From: an uncultured Stenotrophomonas sp.
Lineage (GTDB): Bacteria; Pseudomonadota; Gammaproteobacteria; Xanthomonadales; Xanthomonadaceae
Length of the DNA stretch: 64,000 bases
Reading direction: 5' to 3'
Assembly: GCF_945952405.1 (NCBI RefSeq)
Contig: NZ_CAMFIA010000010.1
Span: 113,358-177,357 of the forward strand
The notes under the pieces were generated by a model. The model saw only the letters and a list, made by a program, of their open reading frames with translations. It ran no database searches and was not told where the DNA came from. The translations under genes and the position numbers were made by a program. Positions 17,744 through 28,634 of the stretch are shown here, piece by piece; positions within the stretch are counted from its first letter, which is position 1; every line of letters starts with the position of its first letter.

Positions 17744-19104
17744 CGCGCCTGCAGGGCGGCGAGGAAGCGGCGCGGCGCACCGCCAAAGCCACCATTGGAC
17801 ATGAACACCACATGGTCGCCGCGGCGCACGCTGGACTGCAGCTGGGCCAGCAGTGCGTCGGTATCCGGCACCGCATGTGCCTGCCCGCGCACCGCTGCGA
17901 TCACCGTGGCGGCATCCCAGGCCAGTTCCGGGCGATGCAGGAACACCACTTCGTCGGCCAGCGACAGCGAGGGGGCCAGCGCCTGCGCGTGCGCCCCCAG
18001 CCGCATCGAGTTGCTGCGCGGCTCCATCGCGACCACGATGCGCGCATCGCCGACCTTGGCCCGCAGGCCTTCCAGCGTGGTCGCGATCGCGGTCGGGTGA
18101 TGGGCGAAATCGTCGTAGACGGTGATGCCGTCATGGCTGCCGATCACTTCCATGCGGCGCTTGACGCTGCGGAAGCGCGCCAGTGCCGGAATCACCTCGG
18201 CCGGCGCCACGCCCACCGCATGCGCGGCAGCCAGCGCGGCCAGCCCGTTCAGCACGTTGTGGCGGCCCAGCAACGACCACCGCACCTCGCCCAGCGCCTG
18301 CCCGCGATGGTGCACGCGGAACGCGCTGCCATCGGCAGCCAGCAGCTCGGCATGCCATTCCAGCGACGGGTCGAAACCGAAGCGCTCGACCGGTGTCCAG
18401 CAGCCCATCGCCAGCACTTCGGCCAGATGCGGGTCCTCGCCGTTGACGATCAGGCGGCCACGCGCCGGCACCGTGCGCACCAGATGGTGGAACTGGCGCT
18501 GGATCGCAGCCACGTCCGGGAAGATGTCGGCGTGGTCGTACTCAAGATTGTTGAGGATGGCCACCAGCGGCCGGTAGTGCACGAACTTGCTGCGCTTGTC
18601 GAAGAACGCCGTGTCGTATTCATCGGCTTCGACCACGAATTCACGGCCCTGGCCCAGCCGCGCGGAGACACCGAAGTCCTCGGCGACGCCGCCGATCAGG
18701 AAGCCCGGCGAACGCCCGGCGCTTTCCAGCAGCCAGGTCAGGATGGTGGTGGTGGTGGTCTTGCCGTGGGTCCCGGCCACGGCCAGCGTGTCGCGCCCCG
18801 GCAGCACCTGCTCGGACAGCCACTGCGCACCGGAAATGTAGCGCTGGCCAGCGTCGAGGACCGCCTCCACGGCCGCATTGCCGCGCGACAGCGCATTGCC
18901 GATCACCACCTCATCGGTGCCCGGCGGCACGCTGTCGGCGCGGTAGCCCTGGTCCAGGGTGATGCCCAGCTGCTCGAGCTGGGTCGACATCGGCGGATAG
19001 ATGGCCTGGTCGCTGCCGCTGACCGGATGGCCGAGTTCCCGCGCCAGGGCGGCCACGCCGCCCATGAAGGTGCCGGCGATTGCAAGGATATGTACGCTGC
19101 TCAT
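17740..19104 (-). CDS. mpl: UDP-MurNAc:L-Ala-gamma-D-Glu-meso-DAP ligase
   Basis: A 454-residue Mur-ligase-family enzyme that reattaches the recycled murein tripeptide to UDP-MurNAc. Landmarks: MSSVHILAIAGTFMGGVAAL, the ATP loop AGTHGKTTTTTIL, VVEADEYDTAFFDKRSKFVH and YDDFAHHPTAIATTLEGLR. The start MSSVHI fits the family length of ~450; the frame extends upstream without homology. In a peptidoglycan-recycling organism this connects with beta-lactamase induction. Confidence 0.95.
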   Translation of the reverse strand: MSSVHILAIAGTFMGGVAALARELGHPVSGSDQAIYPPMSTQLEQLGITLDQGYRADSVPPGTDEVVIGNALSRGNAAVEAVLDAGQRYISGAQWLSEQVLPGRDTLAVAGTHGKTTTTTILTWLLESAGRSPGFLIGGVAEDFGVSARLGQGREFVVEADEYDTAFFDKRSKFVHYRPLVAILNNLEYDHADIFPDVAAIQRQFHHLVRTVPARGRLIVNGEDPHLAEVLAMGCWTPVERFGFDPSLEWHAELLAADGSAFRVHHRGQALGEVRWSLLGRHNVLNGLAALAAAHAVGVAPAEVIPALARFRSVKRRMEVIGSHDGITVYDDFAHHPTAIATTLEGLRAKVGDARIVVAMEPRSNSMRLGAHAQALAPSLSLADEVVFLHRPELAWDAATVIAAVRGQAHAVPDTDALLAQLQSSVRRGDHVVFMSNGGFGGAPRRFLAALQAR

Positions 19105-19274
19105 GACCGAGGATTGTGACCGATGACGGCTGTATAGGGCCAATGTCCGCTCCCGGGTAAGACAACTCCTACACAGGATGTGAGAAAACTCCAATCTTCT
19201 GTCAGGGAATTCCCGATAGCGATGTTCTGTGAACCCGGACACAATTCGAACTGCCAGCCGCAGTACCCGAACCG

Positions 19275-19396
19275 GTCCTACTCCCCAAGAGGCCATCCCC
19301 AAGGGAGCTCATGCTGCGGGGCCCTGAGCAAGCCCTCTGCTGGCGCCTATCAAACGACACAGGCCTGATCCTCGCGGACCAGGCCTGTGTTTTTTG
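19275..19396 (+). ncRNA. Candidate small RNA between mpl and adk
   Basis: The gap between mpl and adk (328 bp, both genes on the minus strand) contains a strong plus-strand terminator with no plus-strand gene in front of it. Just upstream are two C-rich direct repeats (CCCCAAG at 19283-19289 and 19297-19303) of the kind that can pair with Shine-Dalgarno sequences. No confident promoter was found and the 5' end is a guess. Confidence 0.35.
19357..19395 (+). terminator. Strong orphan terminator, plus strand
   Basis: Perfect 11-bp stem (ACACAGGCCTG with CAGGCCTGTGT), 12-base loop, then six T. On the minus strand no T-run follows, so it cannot serve adk. Confidence 0.8.
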
Positions 19397-19432
19397 TGCC
19401 CGAGGGGCCGGCAATCCGCCGGCCCGACCGGA

Positions 19433-19996
19433 TCAGGCCTTGATCGCCGCCAGGATGCGCGCTTCGATCTCGTCCAGCTCGCCGACGCCGTCGACGCGGG
19501 CCAGGGTGCCGCGGCCGGCATAGAAATCGACCACCGGGGCGGTCTGGTCGTTGTAGACCTGCAGGCGCTGGCGCACCGCTTCCGGGTTGTCATCGGCACG
19601 GCCCTGCTCCTTGGCACGGCCGGCGATGCGGTCGACCAGCAGCTCGGTGGCCACGTCCAGCTGCACCACGGCGTCCAGCGGCTGGCCGATCTTGGCCAGC
19701 AGGCCGTCCATCGCATTGGCCTGCGCCACATTGCGCGGGTAGCCGTCGAGGATGAAGCCCTTGGCGACATCTGCCTGGGTCAGGCGCGACTCCAGCATGC
19801 CCAGCAGGATGTCGTCCGACACCAGGTTGCCGGCATCCATCACCGTCTTGGCCTGCTTGCCCAGCTCCGTGCCGGCGGCGATTTCCGCGCGCAGCATGTC
19901 TCCGGTCGAAATGTGGGCGATACCCAGCTTTTCCTTCAGGCGCGTCGCCTGTGTCCCCTTGCCCGAACCGGGCGGTCCCAACAGAACCAATCGCAT
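19433..19996 (-). CDS. adk: Adenylate kinase
   Basis: A 187-residue short-form adenylate kinase starting MRLVLLGPPGSGKGTQATRL (P-loop). It has STGDMLRAEIAAGTELG, FILDGYPRNVAQANAMD and a short lid (DRIAGRAKEQGRADD) without the zinc-finger LID of long forms. It catalyses 2 ADP to ATP + AMP. It is divergent from the PPi-phosphofructokinase gene. The same adk-pfp neighbourhood fits xanthomonads. Confidence 0.96.
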   Translation of the reverse strand: MRLVLLGPPGSGKGTQATRLKEKLGIAHISTGDMLRAEIAAGTELGKQAKTVMDAGNLVSDDILLGMLESRLTQADVAKGFILDGYPRNVAQANAMDGLLAKIGQPLDAVVQLDVATELLVDRIAGRAKEQGRADDNPEAVRQRLQVYNDQTAPVVDFYAGRGTLARVDGVGELDEIEARILAAIKA

Positions 19997-20132
19997 TGAC
20001 CTGACTCCAACGTGTTGAAAACAAAGAAGGTTCGCGTCCCGGACGGACCGGTATCGCTGCACCGCAATAGCGCCACTTTACCGCATCCGGGTAATGTCCC
20101 TGCAATGTCCCCTCCCCCGAGCAGGTAGAAGC

Positions 20133-21389
20133 ATGCGCAACGGTACTCTTCTTTACGCCCAGTCCGGCGGCGTCACCGCGGTGATCAACGCCACCGCCGC
20201 GGCGGTGATCGAACAGGCCCGGGCCAAGGGCATCAAGGTCCTGGCCGCCCGCAACGGCATCCTCGGGGCCTTGCGCGAAGAGCTGATCGACACCAGCAGG
20301 GAGAGCGCCGCCGCCATCCGCGCCCTCGCCCACACCCCGGGCGGTGCGTTCGGTTCGTGCCGGGTCAAGCTGAAGTCGCTGGACGCCGACCGCGCCCGCT
20401 ACGACCGCCTGCTGGAGGTGCTGCGCGCGCACGACGTGCGCTGGTTCCTCTACAACGGCGGCAACGACTCGGCCGATACCGCGCTGAAGGTCTCGCAGCT
20501 GGCCAAGGCCTCCGGCTATGACCTGACCTGCATCGGCGTACCCAAGACCATCGACAACGATCTGGCGGTAACCGACACCTGCCCCGGCTTCGGCTCGGCG
20601 GCCAAGTACACCGCGGTGTCGGTGCGCGAGGCGGCACTGGATGTGGCGGCGATGGCCGAAACCTCCACCCGCGTCTTCATCTACGAGGCGATGGGCCGCC
20701 ACGCCGGCTGGCTGGCGGCCGCCGCAGGCCTGGCCGGCAACGGCGATGACGAAGCGCCGCACATCATCCTGCTGCCCGAACGCGCCTATGACGAAGCCCT
20801 GTTCCTGGCCAAGGTGAAGGCGGTGGTCGAACGCGTCGGCTACTGCGTGGTGGTGGCTTCGGAAGGCATCGCCACCGCCGATGGCCGCTTCGTCGCCGAC
20901 GCCGGCGGCGGCAAGGACTCGTTCGGGCACGCGCAGCTGGGCGGGGTGGCCGCGCACCTGGCCGGTCGGGTCAAGGACCAGCTGGGCCTGAAGGTGCACT
21001 GGGCACTGCCCGACTACCTGCAGCGTTCGGCCCGCCATCTGGCCAGCAAGACCGACTGGGAGCAGGCCCAGGCCGTCGGCAAGGCCGCGGTGCAGCTGGC
21101 CCTGAAGGGCCAGAACGGGGTGATGCCGGTGATCGTGCGCAGCAGCGACGCGCCGTACCGCTGGAAGATCGAGGCGGCACCGCTGTCGAAGATCGCCAAC
21201 CACGAGAAGAAGATGCCGGCCGGCTTCATCCGCCGCGATGGCTTCGGCATCACCGCCCGCGCACGTGCCTACCTGTCGCCGCTGATCAAGGGCGAAGCTC
21301 CCCTTCCGTATGGCGCCGATGGCCTGCCGAAGTACGTGACGCTGAAGAACGTGGCAGTGAAGAAGAAGCTGCCAGCCTTCGAAGGCTGA
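20133..21389 (+). CDS. pfp: Pyrophosphate-dependent 6-phosphofructokinase
   Basis: A 418-residue PFK-A superfamily enzyme starting MRNGTLLYAQSGGVTAVINA. The phospho-donor region is NGGNDSADTA and the next motif is GVPKTIDNDL, with Lys in the position occupied by Gly in ATP-PFKs; this Lys and the GGxDS form mark the PPi type (Asn replaces the first Asp of the usual GGDDS). EAMGRHAGWLAAAAG binds sugar phosphate. It works reversibly in glycolysis and gluconeogenesis and is not allosteric. Confidence 0.95.
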   Translation: MRNGTLLYAQSGGVTAVINATAAAVIEQARAKGIKVLAARNGILGALREELIDTSRESAAAIRALAHTPGGAFGSCRVKLKSLDADRARYDRLLEVLRAHDVRWFLYNGGNDSADTALKVSQLAKASGYDLTCIGVPKTIDNDLAVTDTCPGFGSAAKYTAVSVREAALDVAAMAETSTRVFIYEAMGRHAGWLAAAAGLAGNGDDEAPHIILLPERAYDEALFLAKVKAVVERVGYCVVVASEGIATADGRFVADAGGGKDSFGHAQLGGVAAHLAGRVKDQLGLKVHWALPDYLQRSARHLASKTDWEQAQAVGKAAVQLALKGQNGVMPVIVRSSDAPYRWKIEAAPLSKIANHEKKMPAGFIRRDGFGITARARAYLSPLIKGEAPLPYGADGLPKYVTLKNVAVKKKLPAFEG

Positions 21390-21438
21390 GCCGACGCCGC
21401 GCACCTGCGCGGCTTCACCGCATCACAACGGCGCGCGC

Positions 21439-22161
21439 ATGAAGCTCCCTGCGCGGCGCCGGCCTCTCGGCCTCGGGCCTCGGGCCTGGCGACGCTCGGT
21501 GTCGTTTTTGGCGACATCGGCACCAGCCCGCTGTACACCCTCAAGACCATTCTCGGCATGAGCCACAGCGCCGGAGCCGCCACCGGCACGGTCGCCCTCG
21601 GGGTACTGTCGCTGATCGCGTGGACACTGATCATCACCTCGGTGAAGTACGTGACCCTGGCCATGCGCATCACCAACGATGGCGAGGGGGGGCATCCTGG
21701 CGCTGATGTCGCTGCTCGGAATCTTCCTGTCGCGCAGCGATGAGGGCGTACCGCCGGTGATGGCCTGGCACGTGCGCCACAACGGTGCGCTGCACCAGCA
21801 TCTGCTGGTGGTCAATGTGGTCAACGAGTCCGTCCCGTGGGTCGCCGACAGCCAACGCCTGCAGCTGCAGCAGCTGCGGCCGGGCTACTGGCACGCGACC
21901 ACCCGCTTCGGCTTCATGGAAAAACCCGACGTGCCCGCCGCCCTGCAGCTGACCACGGCGCAAGCGCCGGAGCTGGCCCTGGCCGATGCCACCTACTACA
22001 TCGGCTATCTGGAAGTGGTACCGGGTGAATCGCATCAGGGCCCGCCGCGCTGGCAGAAGAGCCTGTTCGCGTTCATGGCGCGCAATTCCCTGCACACCGC
22101 CGATGTCCTGCAGCTGCCGAAAGACAACGTGGTGCTGATCGGACGTCAGGTCCCGGTGTGA
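21439..22161 (+). pseudogene. kup: Decayed potassium uptake gene (kup remnant)
   Basis: The first part encodes the Kup N-terminus (LATLGVVFGDIGTSPLYTLK ... VKYVTLAMRITNDGEGG) and the second the Kup C-terminus (DEGVPPVMAWHVRHNGALHQ ... FGFMEKPDVPAALQL ... VVLIGRQVPV). About 400 residues of the transmembrane core are missing between ALMSLLG and IFLSRSDEG. A G-run at ~21684-21690 is one base too long, putting the two parts out of frame, and the only nearby ATG (21439) is out of frame with the N-terminal part. The intact protein would be ~620-640 aa. Confidence 0.85.
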
Positions 22162-22224
22162 ACGCGGTTCACGCCTGCCGCACGCCACTGCCACGATGCT
22201 CACACTACCCGCCAGGAGAACGTC

Positions 22225-22614
22225 ATGGCCCTGCACGTAGTCCGTCTTGGCAGCCCGCGCCAACCCGGTGAAGGGCTGCGCATCGGTACCGTGCGCCGGC
22301 CGCCGCGCGGCGTGCCACGCAGCGAGTTCGCGCGACAGGACTGGTACGACGTCTGGTTCCCGACCCTGTCACCCAGCGCGGAACTGGTGAAGCAGGCGCA
22401 CGAGGCCAGCACCGCGGCCGACTGGAATGCCTTCTTCCGCCACTACAAGGCAGAGATGAAAGCCCCTGACGCGGCCCATGCACTGGACCTGCTGGCGGCG
22501 ATGTCGCAGCACAGCGACATCAGCGTGGGCTGCTACTGCGAGGACGAGGCGCACTGCCACCGCAGGGCGCTGCGCGAACTGCTCGTTGCGCGCGGGGCGA
22601 AGCTGGCGGAGTGA
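22225..22614 (+). CDS. DUF488 family protein
   Basis: A 129-residue protein starting MALHVVRLGSPRQPGEGLRI, with good Shine-Dalgarno spacing (CAGGAGAACGTC). DUF488 features: RQDWYDVWFPTLSPS, FRHYKAEMKAPDAAHALDLL and the Cys-rich VGCYCEDEAHCHRRALRELL near the C-terminus. The conserved Cys/His cluster suggests redox or metal chemistry, but no activity is established. Confidence 0.9.
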   Translation: MALHVVRLGSPRQPGEGLRIGTVRRPPRGVPRSEFARQDWYDVWFPTLSPSAELVKQAHEASTAADWNAFFRHYKAEMKAPDAAHALDLLAAMSQHSDISVGCYCEDEAHCHRRALRELLVARGAKLAE

Positions 22615-22660
22615 TCGCAGGGCTGCCGGCCAGCGGCCGGCACTACCGGGCATGGCTTCA

Positions 22661-22683
22661 GTAGATCCACGCCATGCGTGGAT
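22661..22683 (+). repeat. SMAG palindrome
   Basis: A single GTAGATCCACGCCATGCGTGG unit between convergent genes. Confidence 0.85.
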
Positions 22684-22701
22684 TCGCGCTGCCGGGCAGC
22701 C

Positions 22702-23205
22702 TCAATTGCAGGCCTTGCCTTCCACCTGCAGCTGCGCGGCGAACATCGTCACCTGCGGAATCTGCCCAGCCGCCGCCTGCTTCTTTGCTTCCTCAAGGTA
22801 GATGCGCGACTGGCCCTGGCCATCCAGCTCGACCTTGTTGCTCGAGGGCAGGCGCCACACCCGCACCACTGCCTGCTGCGCCGGGCACGCGGCGCTCGGC
22901 ACGCGGATGACGTCATTGAGCTTCCAGCCCTTGTCGGCACTCGGCTGTGCCTTGTCGAAGTCGACGAAGCGCGCACGCGGCTGGCACTGCTCGCTGGTGC
23001 GCACGGCAGAGAAGCGGTACGGCGCGGCGGCCTCGCCGGTGAACGCGCCTTCCAGTCGCGCGCAGGCTTCAGGGATCTGCCGCAGGGTGTGCACCGCGCC
23101 CACCGCCTGGGGGGCGCCCACGGCGCGCTGCAGTTCCGGGGTTTCCGCGGCGATGGCCGGCACGGCCGGGACCAGGGCGGCAAGCATCAACAGGGACAGG
23201 CGCAT
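22702..23205 (-). CDS. Hypothetical secreted protein
   Basis: A 167-residue protein with a Sec signal peptide (LSLLMLAALVPAVPAIAA) and no domain I recognise. It contains four Cys in the mature part (EACARL, EQCQPRA, SAACPAQQ, and a C-terminal GKACN), which could form two disulfides in the periplasm. The start was set at MRLSLLM, which follows AGGAGATTGCTC. A two-codon longer start is possible. The function is unknown. Confidence 0.7.
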   Translation of the reverse strand: MRLSLLMLAALVPAVPAIAAETPELQRAVGAPQAVGAVHTLRQIPEACARLEGAFTGEAAAPYRFSAVRTSEQCQPRARFVDFDKAQPSADKGWKLNDVIRVPSAACPAQQAVVRVWRLPSSNKVELDGQGQSRIYLEEAKKQAAAGQIPQVTMFAAQLQVEGKACN

Positions 23206-23505
23206 GAGCAATCTCCTACAGGACGCCGCTCAGGCTTGCAGAGGCTGGCTTAACGGGGTGCAAAGGCCGGCCGCTCGGGCCGGGTTCCGGGGACGATCAC
23301 GCGCGGATCGCAAACGCCAGTCGGGCACGGCTCGACTCTACAGATGGCCACACGCATACTGCGGTCACCAGGGAATGCTGAACACCGCCATACGTCGGAC
23401 GACCGCCAGGTCGGTACGGGTTGGTTCCAGGCTGCAGCCCGTCGTCCCCCTCGTGGTGCCGTTCATCGCCACTGGATGCCTACATCCATTCTGCGGAGGG
23501 GTCTA
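23206..23505. other. 300-bp intergenic region upstream of hppA
   Basis: Divergent region between the secreted protein gene and hppA. It must hold promoters for both, but I see no convincing -35/-10 pair. It contains a partial SMAG-like segment (GGCTCGACTCTACAG at ~23328) and no supportable ORF. Confidence 0.5.
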
Positions 23506-25533
<2,028 letters not shown>

Positions 25534-25540
25534 GGGCCCC

Positions 25541-25570
25541 TGTAGAGCCGAGCCCATGCTCGGCTCTACA
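25541..25570 (+). repeat. SMAG palindrome at the end of hppA
   Basis: TGTAGAGCCGAGCCCATGCT followed by its inverse copy; a 13-bp stem starting GTAGAGCCGAGC between the convergent hppA and tonB genes. Confidence 0.88.
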
Positions 25571-25573
25571 AGG

Positions 25574-26293
25574 TCACCGCCCGCGCAGGAAGAACGACAC
25601 CGGCACCATCACTTCCACCGGGTCGCCGACCACTTCGGCCGGCGGCGCCGGCACCGGGCTGGCGCGCCGCACGGTATCCAGCGTTTCCTGGTCGAGCAAG
25701 GCGAAACCGCTGCTGCGACCCAGCCCCAGAGCGGAGACCACGCCATCCCGGGCCACCGCGAAACGCACGTAGACCACGCCCTGCTGGCGCAAACGTTCGG
25801 CCTGGCGTGGATAGCGCCGGTGCTTCTGCAGGTGCCCGAGCAGGCGACCTTCCCAGCTCGCCTCGGCGCGGCTGCGTTCGCCAGCGGTGGTCTGCGGTGC
25901 GGTGTAGCGCGTTGCCACGTCGGCCGCCACCTGCGGCGGAGCACTGGTCTGCGCAACGTTGGCGTCGGCACTGTCCGGCGATGGCGCCGGTTCCGGTGCG
26001 CGCGGTGGCGGCAGGTCGCCCTGCGGCAGCACGGGTGCCTTCGGCCGTTCGCGCGGTGCCGGTGTTGTCGCCTGGCGCTGCTGTTGCTGCTGCAGCGGAC
26101 CGGTAGCGACCTCGCGCGGCGGCGCTGGCGGCGCCTGTGCCATCGGTGCCAGTTCCAGCATCAACGCCGCCGGTGCCGCAGCCGCGGCCACCGCCGGTGC
26201 CTGCGCCGCCCACCCGCAGGCCACGCCGATCAGCGCCGCATGCACCAGCAGCACGATCGCCAGGCTGGTCGCCCAGCGCTGCAGCCCCTTCAT
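25574..26293 (-). CDS. TonB-type energy transducer
   Basis: A 239-residue TonB: N-terminal membrane anchor (SLAIVLLVHAALIGVACGWA), a Pro/Ala-rich periplasmic spacer (~residues 55-140) and a C-terminal TonB domain (KHRRYPRQAERLRQQGVVYV, then SSGFALLDQETLDTVRRA). It spans the periplasm and energises outer-membrane receptors. It overlaps exbD by four bases and is the last gene of the hemO-exbBD-tonB set, which points to the HasR-like receptor as its main client. Confidence 0.94.
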   Translation of the reverse strand: MKGLQRWATSLAIVLLVHAALIGVACGWAAQAPAVAAAAAPAALMLELAPMAQAPPAPPREVATGPLQQQQQRQATTPAPRERPKAPVLPQGDLPPPRAPEPAPSPDSADANVAQTSAPPQVAADVATRYTAPQTTAGERSRAEASWEGRLLGHLQKHRRYPRQAERLRQQGVVYVRFAVARDGVVSALGLGRSSGFALLDQETLDTVRRASPVPAPPAEVVGDPVEVMVPVSFFLRGR

Positions 26294-26715
26294 CGCGTGC
26301 CCTGCTCCAGGCCGACCAGCGCCACCTTCAGGTAGCCCGCCGCACGCAGTGCATCCAGCGTCGCCATCAACTCGCCATAAGGCACGCGGCTATCGGCACG
26401 CAGGAAGATGCGTTGCGCGGTGTCATCGTGGGTGGCCGCGCGCAGGGCGGCGGCCAGCCCCTCGCGTGCCACCGGCTGCTCGCCGACGCGCAGTGACAGG
26501 TCGGCCTGCACGGTCACGTACACCGGGGCCTGCTCCGGGGGCGTGGCGCTGGCACTGCTGGCCGGCAGCTGCACCGGTACCGATACCGTCGCCAGCGGCG
26601 CGGCCACCATGAAGATGATCAGCAGCACCAGCATCACATCGATGAAGGGCGTGACATTGATCTCATGGGCTTCTTCCGGCGCGTCATCGCGGCCGGATGC
26701 GGTCCTGATCGCCAT
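26290..26715 (-). CDS. exbD: ExbD biopolymer transport protein
   Basis: A 141-residue inner-membrane protein with one helix. The key stretch is HEINVTPFIDVMLVLLIIFM, containing the proton-carrying Asp. The periplasmic domain ends VALVGLEQGTR. Works with ExbB to power TonB from the proton motive force. It starts 9 bp after exbB and overlaps tonB. Confidence 0.94.
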   Translation of the reverse strand: MAIRTASGRDDAPEEAHEINVTPFIDVMLVLLIIFMVAAPLATVSVPVQLPASSASATPPEQAPVYVTVQADLSLRVGEQPVAREGLAAALRAATHDDTAQRIFLRADSRVPYGELMATLDALRAAGYLKVALVGLEQGTR

Positions 26716-26724
26716 CGTCGCCGC

Positions 26725-27468
26725 TCAGTGAACCGCGCGCAGCGGCGTCGCTGCAGTGCGCGGAACGACGCGGTCGAGATCGCGCGAGACCAGCTGCTGC
26801 ACGGCCGCCGACAGATCCCCCAGCAGACTGCGCAGGCTCGCCAACACACGGCTGAAGTGGTTGTAGACCAGCACCGCCGGAATCGCCGCAACCAGGCCAA
26901 GTGCAGTCGCCAGCAAGGCCTCGGCGATGCCGGGGGCGACCACGGCCAGGTTGGTGGTGTTGCTGTGGGCGATGCCGATGAAACTGTTCATGATGCCCCA
27001 CACCGTGCCGAACAGGCCCACGAACGGCGCCACGGCGCCGATGCTGGCCAGTACGCCGATACCGCGCCGCTGCACGCGTGCGCTCTCCAGCTCGATGCGA
27101 TCCAGCCGCGAGGCGACGCGTTCCTTGATGCCGTCGCGGCTGTCCAGGTCCTGCGACAGGCGCAGTTCGGTGCGCGCCGCATCCAGCATGGCCTGCGCAA
27201 TGCCCTGCTGCAGGCTGCCCTCAACGCCGCCGTCGGGCAGGCTCGGAGCCTGCAGCAGCACGGCGCGTGCCGCCCGCAGCTGCCGCGCCTGGCGGGCCAG
27301 TTCCCAGCCCTTGGCCAGCAGTACGGTCCAGGTGGCCAACGATGCCAGTGCCAGCGCGATCATCACCGCCTTCACCACCACGTCGGCGGCCAGGTACATG
27401 CCCCACGGGGTCAGTGCGGGGGCGGCCACGGGGGCCAGGTCAGCAGGCAGCATCGTCTCGGTTTCCAT
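26725..27468 (-). CDS. exbB: ExbB/TolQ-type proton channel protein
   Basis: A 247-residue protein with three membrane segments: WGMYLAADVVVKAVMIALAL, GVLASIGAVAPFVGLFGTVW and GIAEALLATALGLVAAIPAV, the last two holding the typical MotA/TolQ/ExbB motif. The start METETMLPADLAP lies inside the end of the YbaN-like gene (29-base overlap). A start at the internal ATG (MLPADL, 27453) is also possible. Confidence 0.93.
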   Translation of the reverse strand: METETMLPADLAPVAAPALTPWGMYLAADVVVKAVMIALALASLATWTVLLAKGWELARQARQLRAARAVLLQAPSLPDGGVEGSLQQGIAQAMLDAARTELRLSQDLDSRDGIKERVASRLDRIELESARVQRRGIGVLASIGAVAPFVGLFGTVWGIMNSFIGIAHSNTTNLAVVAPGIAEALLATALGLVAAIPAVLVYNHFSRVLASLRSLLGDLSAAVQQLVSRDLDRVVPRTAATPLRAVH

Positions 27469-27907
27469 CAGTTTCAGGGGACGCCGCGCGGCGGCGCGCG
27501 GCGCGTGGATCTTGGGCGTCGTCCACTTCCACCAGCGGCGTGGGCTCCAGGCGCGGGGCCGGACGACTGAGCACATAGCCCGCACTGACCGCGAAGAACA
27601 GGCCCACGCCCAGCAGCAGGCGCCACGACGGATGCGCGCCCCAGCAGAACAGGGCGAAGCCCACTGCCATGCCAGCGCTGGCGAACGCCTTGCCCTTGCG
27701 CGAGACCGCGCCCTGCTCGCGCCACAGCCGCAGCGACGGGCCGTAGCGCGGGTGCGCCAGCAGGCGCTGCTCGAACTTCGGCGAACTGCGCGCGAAGCAG
27801 CCCACCGCCAGGATCAGGAAGATGGTGGTCGGCATCACCGGCAGCAGCGCACCAATCACCCCGAGGCCGACCATCAGCCAGCCCAGTGCGAACCAGAGCC
27901 AGCGCAT
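27440..27907 (-). CDS. YbaN-family (DUF454) membrane protein
   Basis: A 155-residue protein with DUF454 features: LGWLMVGLGVIGALLPVMPT, TIFLILAVGCFARSSPKFEQ, LLAHPRYGPSLRLWREQGAV and two more C-terminal helices. YbaN proteins are inner-membrane proteins of unknown function and often neighbour heme or iron genes. It sits between hemO and exbB, 31 bp from hemO and overlapping exbB, so it probably takes part in the same uptake system. The tail after residue ~130 is charged and unconserved. Confidence 0.88.
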   Translation of the reverse strand: MRWLWFALGWLMVGLGVIGALLPVMPTTIFLILAVGCFARSSPKFEQRLLAHPRYGPSLRLWREQGAVSRKGKAFASAGMAVGFALFCWGAHPSWRLLLGVGLFFAVSAGYVLSRPAPRLEPTPLVEVDDAQDPRAARRRAASPETDGNRDDAAC

Positions 27908-27938
27908 CAGCGTTGCGCCTGCGGGCGGAGCCCGTGCA

Positions 27939-28526
27939 TCAGGCGAATTCCACTTCGACGTGGCCGTGCACGCTGCGGAACGCGGCGTCGGCGGCATCGA
28001 TCACCTGCTGCTCCTGCTCGGCACTCAGCGCGACCGCGTCCAGCGCCGCGGTGAATTCCCGCCAGTGGCGCGCCGCACCGTCCGGATGCGCGGCAAGGTG
28101 GCGGGCACCGAAATCACGGTCCAGGCCGAGCTTGGCGGCCATCTTGTACAGCACGGTGCCGCCCAGGTTGGAGCCTTCGGCGACGTACAGCCAGCCCAGC
28201 GCGGCCGGCAGCGCGAGGTCGGACGGCAACGGGGTGATGTCCGTACCCGGCAGGGTCTGTTCCAGGTCCTGCAGGTCACGCGCGACCTGCTTGAGGCGGC
28301 GGCGCTCGCCCAGATCCGGCAGCAGTGCGTCCAGCGCCGGATTGGCATACAGCGCGTCGATGCTGCGATGGAAGCGGTACTGCACGCGCAGGAAGCGGGC
28401 GAAGTTGCTGCGGTCGGCGAAGATGTCGCCGGCCATGATGCGCTTGTCCAACGCGCCGTGGCTGTCGCGGGTGGCGGCCTTGAGGCGCAGGCTGCGGCTG
28501 TCTTCAGGGGCGATGTGTGCGTTCAT
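27939..28526 (-). CDS. hemO: Heme oxygenase (biliverdin-producing)
   Basis: A 195-residue bacterial heme oxygenase. RLKAATRDSHGALDKRIM contains the proximal His23, and GWLYVAEGSNLGGTVLYK is the distal helix. It degrades imported heme to biliverdin, CO and iron in the cytoplasm. The start MNAHIAPEDSRSLRLK is the first ATG after the divergent DUF2789 gene. The following genes (DUF454, exbB, exbD, tonB) are tightly packed, giving a heme-uptake and degradation operon. Confidence 0.93.
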   Translation of the reverse strand: MNAHIAPEDSRSLRLKAATRDSHGALDKRIMAGDIFADRSNFARFLRVQYRFHRSIDALYANPALDALLPDLGERRRLKQVARDLQDLEQTLPGTDITPLPSDLALPAALGWLYVAEGSNLGGTVLYKMAAKLGLDRDFGARHLAAHPDGAARHWREFTAALDAVALSAEQEQQVIDAADAAFRSVHGHVEVEFA

Positions 28527-28634
28527 GGGGGGAATGCCAAGGAGGTCGTCCTGCTGTAGACGTTCGCCACGGGGCTTTCCCCAAGGCCATGTGCACCGAT
28601 AATGGGGCATCCCCACTTCCAGCAGGAACCGTTG

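Noticed and set aside
19180-19368. 62-codon plus-strand ORF between mpl and adk
   Set aside because: No Shine-Dalgarno site and a random-looking composition; the terminator is better explained by a small RNA.
21558-22161. Two small genes instead of a kup pseudogene
   Set aside because: Both pieces match the two ends of the same Kup family in order and on the same strand, so one broken gene is the simpler reading.
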